Below, in pieces: positions 61,538-64,000 of a stretch of DNA of 64,000 nt. The DNA lies in NCBI RefSeq assembly GCF_011516935.1, contig NZ_WOTF01000002.1, positions 186,001 to 250,000 on the forward strand. Reading direction: 5' to 3'. The position numbers and the translations under genes are program-made. Positions within the stretch are counted from its first letter, which is position 1; each line of letters starts with the position of its first letter. The stretch comes from Acetobacter farinalis (GTDB lineage: Bacteria; Pseudomonadota; Alphaproteobacteria; Acetobacterales; Acetobacteraceae). The notes beneath the pieces were generated by a model. It had not been told where the DNA came from. It ran no database searches and saw nothing but the letters and a program-made list of their open reading frames with translations.

Positions 61538-62017
61538 ATGAGACTGAAATATATTGCTGCGCTTAGCATGGTTGCTCTTCTTTCTGCCTGTGCGCACGAG
61601 AAGGCCAACACGGGTGACTCCAGCGGTGCAGCGACGGCTATGCAGCCGAGCGGCCCCGTTCCTGGCAGCGAAGCCGATCTGGTTGCCACAGCTGGTGACC
61701 GCGTGCTCTTCGCCCTGAACAAAAGCGGCCTGACCTCTGAAGCACAGGCAACGCTGGACAAGCAGGCTGCATGGCTGGCGCAGTATCCGCAGGTCAACGT
61801 TGAAATCGCCGGTAACTGCGATGACCGTGGCACGGAAGAATACAACATTGCTCTGGGCCAGCGCCGCGCTAACGCAGCACGTGACTATCTGGTTGCCAAG
61901 GGTGTTGCCTCTTCCCGCATCTCCACCATCTCCTACGGTAAGGACCGTCCGACCCAGGAAGGTGATGATGAAAGCGCATGGGCCCAGAACCGTAACGCGA
62001 TCACTGCCGTTCACTAA
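61538..62017 (+). CDS. pal: Peptidoglycan-associated lipoprotein Pal
   Basis: 159 aa. The lipoprotein signal MRLKYIAALSMVALLSAC ends at the lipobox Cys (LSAC). The mature protein carries an OmpA-like peptidoglycan-binding domain (VLFALNKSGLTSEAQATLDKQAAWLAQYPQVNVEIAGNCDDRGTEEYNIALGQRRANAARDYLVAKGV). It is anchored in the outer membrane and binds peptidoglycan and TolB. An inverted repeat TAGTTCC-GGTT-GGAACTA lies at 61502-61519, just upstream of the start region. It has its own terminator. Confidence 0.96.
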   Translation: MRLKYIAALSMVALLSACAHEKANTGDSSGAATAMQPSGPVPGSEADLVATAGDRVLFALNKSGLTSEAQATLDKQAAWLAQYPQVNVEIAGNCDDRGTEEYNIALGQRRANAARDYLVAKGVASSRISTISYGKDRPTQEGDDESAWAQNRNAITAVH

Positions 62018-62050
62018 GGTCTGGCGCGTTTCGCGAGCGAGTCTACAGGG

Positions 62051-62082
62051 CAGGCCGGGTGAATCTCACCCGGCCTGTTTTT
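62051..62082 (+). terminator. Intrinsic terminator of pal
   Basis: 12-bp perfect stem CAGGCCGGGTGA-ATC-TCACCCGGCCTG followed by TTTTT, 33 bases after the pal stop. Confidence 0.96.
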
Positions 62083-62155
62083 GTATTTCCTGTCTTGTTT
62101 TTCGGGAAGGAATGATGAAATCCTTGCCCGCTTTTAATGGAAGGGTGAGGTCTTG

Positions 62156-63028
62156 ATGAAACGCGGGTTGATGACGTCTGTTTCCGCATCGTGGCGTGCT
62201 CTGGCCGTGTGTCTGCCTGTTGCAACCGTTCTGGTCGCCGCGGCACCAGTGGCGCATGCACAGGATGTGACCAGCCGGGAAGGGTTGGCTCTTCAAAACC
62301 AGATTATGGCGCTCCGGGATGCCGTGAGCCAGCTTCAGGCTTCGGGTGGTGGCGCCATGCCTCCGCCTTCCGCAACCGCAGCACCTGCAACGGCTTCCGC
62401 AAATGGAGATCTGACGGCCCAGCTGCTCGACCGCGTGAATACGCTGGAACAGCAGCAGCGCGACATGCGCGGGGAAATTGATCAGCTGACCAATGACCTG
62501 CAGCAGAAGACAGCCGCGCTCTCCAAACAGATTGCGGATAATCAGTTTGCAGCCCAGAACGGTGGCGGTGGTGCCGCCGCTGCGGCTCCTGCTGCCGCAG
62601 ACGCTGCTGGTGCAGCGGCAGAGGCCGCGCCGCGTGCTGCCCCCACCACACCGGATGCCCTTCTGGCCAGCGGAAAAGCCGCCCTGCAGAAGAAGGATTA
62701 CGCCACTGCGCATCAGAACGCAGAGGCTGCTCTTCAGAATGCAAAAGGCAGCTTCAAGGTTGATGCACAGTTTCTGCTGGCTCAGTCTCTGGCGGGGGAA
62801 AAGCAGTACCGCCAGTCTGCCGTGGCGTATTACGATGCCTATCGTCAGTCGCCCAAAAGCGCGCGCGCGCCGGATGCCCTGCTCGGTGTGAGTGCCTCCC
62901 TGCTGGCGCTGGGGGACAAGAAGGCCGCCTGTCAGGCTCTTGGCAAACTGAAAGCTGAATTCCCGTCTCCGACCCAGCGCGTGTCTCATGCGGCAGAAAT
63001 TTATGCCGGACGAGGCGGCTGCCAGTAA
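62156..63028 (+). CDS. cpoB: Tol-Pal associated periplasmic protein CpoB/YbgF
   Basis: 290 aa. A signal peptide (MKRGLMTSVSASWRALAVCL...PVAHAQD) precedes a trimeric coiled coil (~45-125, QLLDRVNTLEQQQRDMRGEIDQLTNDLQQKTAALSKQI). An Ala-rich linker follows, then TPR-like repeats (ALLASGKAALQKKDYATAHQNAEAALQNAKGSFKVDAQFLLAQSLAGEKQYRQSAVAYYDAYRQSPKSARAPDALLGV). It coordinates cell-wall synthesis with Tol-driven outer-membrane constriction. ATG 62156 is the start (TTG 62153 immediately before). Confidence 0.93.
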   Translation: MKRGLMTSVSASWRALAVCLPVATVLVAAAPVAHAQDVTSREGLALQNQIMALRDAVSQLQASGGGAMPPPSATAAPATASANGDLTAQLLDRVNTLEQQQRDMRGEIDQLTNDLQQKTAALSKQIADNQFAAQNGGGGAAAAAPAAADAAGAAAEAAPRAAPTTPDALLASGKAALQKKDYATAHQNAEAALQNAKGSFKVDAQFLLAQSLAGEKQYRQSAVAYYDAYRQSPKSARAPDALLGVSASLLALGDKKAACQALGKLKAEFPSPTQRVSHAAEIYAGRGGCQ

Positions 63029-64000
63029 CGGCTGCCAGGAGCGGTTGCCCTTAAACCCGGTGCAGGGTTCCGGCAGGGGGAGCAGGAGTGGCGGTCTACT
63101 TCTGGCCGCCCTGTCGGACGCACCTTTTTCTGAAGCTCCGGTGTCACCGGAGTTTTTCGTGGCCCGGATGCAGGCACTGGGGCCATGGCTGCCGGATGAC
63201 CCGGCCTTGCCGCCCGTGGCTCTGGCCGTCTCCGGCGGGGGTGATAGCCTGTGCCTCGCCTGGCTGGCACGGCATTGGCGTAAAAATCTTCTGGCTTTTG
63301 TGGTGGACCACGGGTTGCGGGCTGAGTCCGCACAGGAAGCACGGCTGACTGTGCAGCGGCTGGCCGATATGGGTGTGCCCGCCCGCCTTCTTACGCTCAC
63401 AACCCTGACCAAAGGCCCGGGCGTGGCCGAGCGGGCGCGGCAGGCGCGCTATGCTGTTCTGGCACAGGCATGCCGGGAGGCCGGGTGCCTTGATCTCCTG
63501 CTTGGCCATCAGGCGGATGATCAGGCAGAAACACTCCAGATGCGCCATCAGGCGGGCAGCGGGCCGGAGGGTCTGGCCGGGATGGCGTGGATGAGCGCCC
63601 TGCCGGATGTGCGGGTCGTAAGGCCTCTGCTGGATGTCTCGCGTCAGGCTTTGCGGAACACGCTGCGGGGTGCCGGGCTGGCTTGGGTGGATGACCCTTC
63701 CAATCAGGATATGCAGGCCGGGCGTGTCCGCGTGCGGCACAGCCTGCGGGAGCAGGATGAGCGTGAGGCGCTGTGGCGTGCAGGTCTTCAGGCCGGTGCG
63801 GCACGGATGCGGCGGGATGACTCTCGGACCATGTCCTTTGCCAGACAGGGCACATTCAGGCCGGAAGGCTGGGTGTGCCTCGGGCCGGTTCTTCCGGAGC
63901 CAGAGGATCTTTCCGTGCTGATCCGGTGTGTGGGGGGCCAGATTTATCCTCCCGCTCCGGCAGCGGTGCGGCGGCTACAGGCCGCAGGGCAGGAGGCCAC
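63003..64000 (+). CDS. tilS: tRNA(Ile)-lysidine synthetase TilS, 3'-truncated by window edge
   Basis: Open to the end of the window (about 332 codons seen). TilS adds lysine to C34 of tRNA-Ile(CAU) using ATP. The PP-loop LAVSGGGDSLCLAWLARHW is near 63223, and LLGHQADDQAETLQMRHQAGSGPEGLAGM near 63500-63590 is the characteristic TilS segment. Later, WVDDPSNQDMQAGRVRVRHSL is also typical. ATG 63003 overlaps cpoB by 26 bases. The first ~55 residues are Gly/Ser/Pro-rich and not family-like, so the true start may be further in. Confidence 0.93.
   Translation, partial: MPDEAAASNGCQERLPLNPVQGSGRGSRSGGLLLAALSDAPFSEAPVSPEFFVARMQALGPWLPDDPALPPVALAVSGGGDSLCLAWLARHWRKNLLAFVVDHGLRAESAQEARLTVQRLADMGVPARLLTLTTLTKGPGVAERARQARYAVLAQACREAGCLDLLLGHQADDQAETLQMRHQAGSGPEGLAGMAWMSALPDVRVVRPLLDVSRQALRNTLRGAGLAWVDDPSNQDMQAGRVRVRHSLREQDEREALWRAGLQAGAARMRRDDSRTMSFARQGTFRPEGWVCLGPVLPEPEDLSVLIRCVGGQIYPPAPAAVRRLQAAGQEA

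Overview
The window looks like chromosome from an alphaproteobacterium of the acetic acid bacterium family (Acetobacteraceae; Acetobacter-like, genus not settled). The base composition is fairly GC-rich. Gene order supports this: mnmE-mnmG-rsmG-parA-parB, hisB-hisH-hisA-hisF-hisE, argJ next to a parvulin and secA, ruvCAB-ybgC followed by tolQRAB-pal-cpoB-tilS, plus several ubiquinone-linked genes (UbiH-type hydroxylase, COQ9-like, UbiK-like). Most of the sequence is housekeeping DNA in tight operons with many 1-14 base gene overlaps. The assignment rests on protein motifs and gene order only; no database search was run.

Layout. 1-5.3 kb: tRNA wobble-uridine modification (mnmE, mnmG), 16S rRNA methylation (rsmG) and chromosome partition (parA, parB), with two perfect 16-bp parS sites inside mnmE and rsmG. 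5.4-8.8 kb: tRNA-Lys(CTT), a DUF4186 protein, a ubiquinone-type flavin hydroxylase, a nitroreductase and a HIT protein. 8.8-12.8 kb: a leftward histidine cluster in which hisA is fused to an N-terminal GNAT acetyltransferase domain and hisE carries a Lys/Ala-rich tail. 12.9-14.9 kb: glutamine-dependent NAD synthetase.

15.13-25.83 kb is the most unusual region: a 10.7-kb island integrated in the 3' half of tRNA-Gly(GCC) and bounded by a perfect 47-bp direct repeat. It encodes integrase, an AlpA-like DNA-binding protein, HK97-type portal, prohead protease, major capsid, large terminase, head-tail connector, HNH nuclease and a primase/VapE replication protein. It has no tail, lysis or recognisable lysogeny-repressor genes. 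This matches the published concept of capsid-forming phage-inducible chromosomal islands (cf-PICIs), satellites that build their own heads and take tails from a helper phage. A symmetrical inverted array of GGTGAC iterons beside the primase gene is a strong candidate replication origin, and three unrecognised genes sit between the capsid and terminase genes as possible cargo.

26-28.4 kb holds two convergent genes for exported proteins and a decayed outer-membrane-barrel fragment. 28.4-37.3 kb is a surface-glycosylation locus: two very large multi-domain glycosyltransferases flank an RTX-like beta-repeat protein, followed by an RgpF-type glycan protein. 37.4-44.3 kb has HU, an MFS transporter, tRNA-Gln(TTG), COQ9-like, proC, YbjN, UbiK-like, and a small ORF coupled to a DnaJ-family chaperone. 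44.3-50.7 kb has an Fe/2OG dioxygenase, an MscS channel, an RDD protein, argJ and a periplasmic parvulin. 51-57.1 kb has secA, yebC, ruvC-ruvA-ruvB and ybgC. 57.2-64 kb has the complete Tol-Pal envelope system and the start of tilS, which runs off the window.
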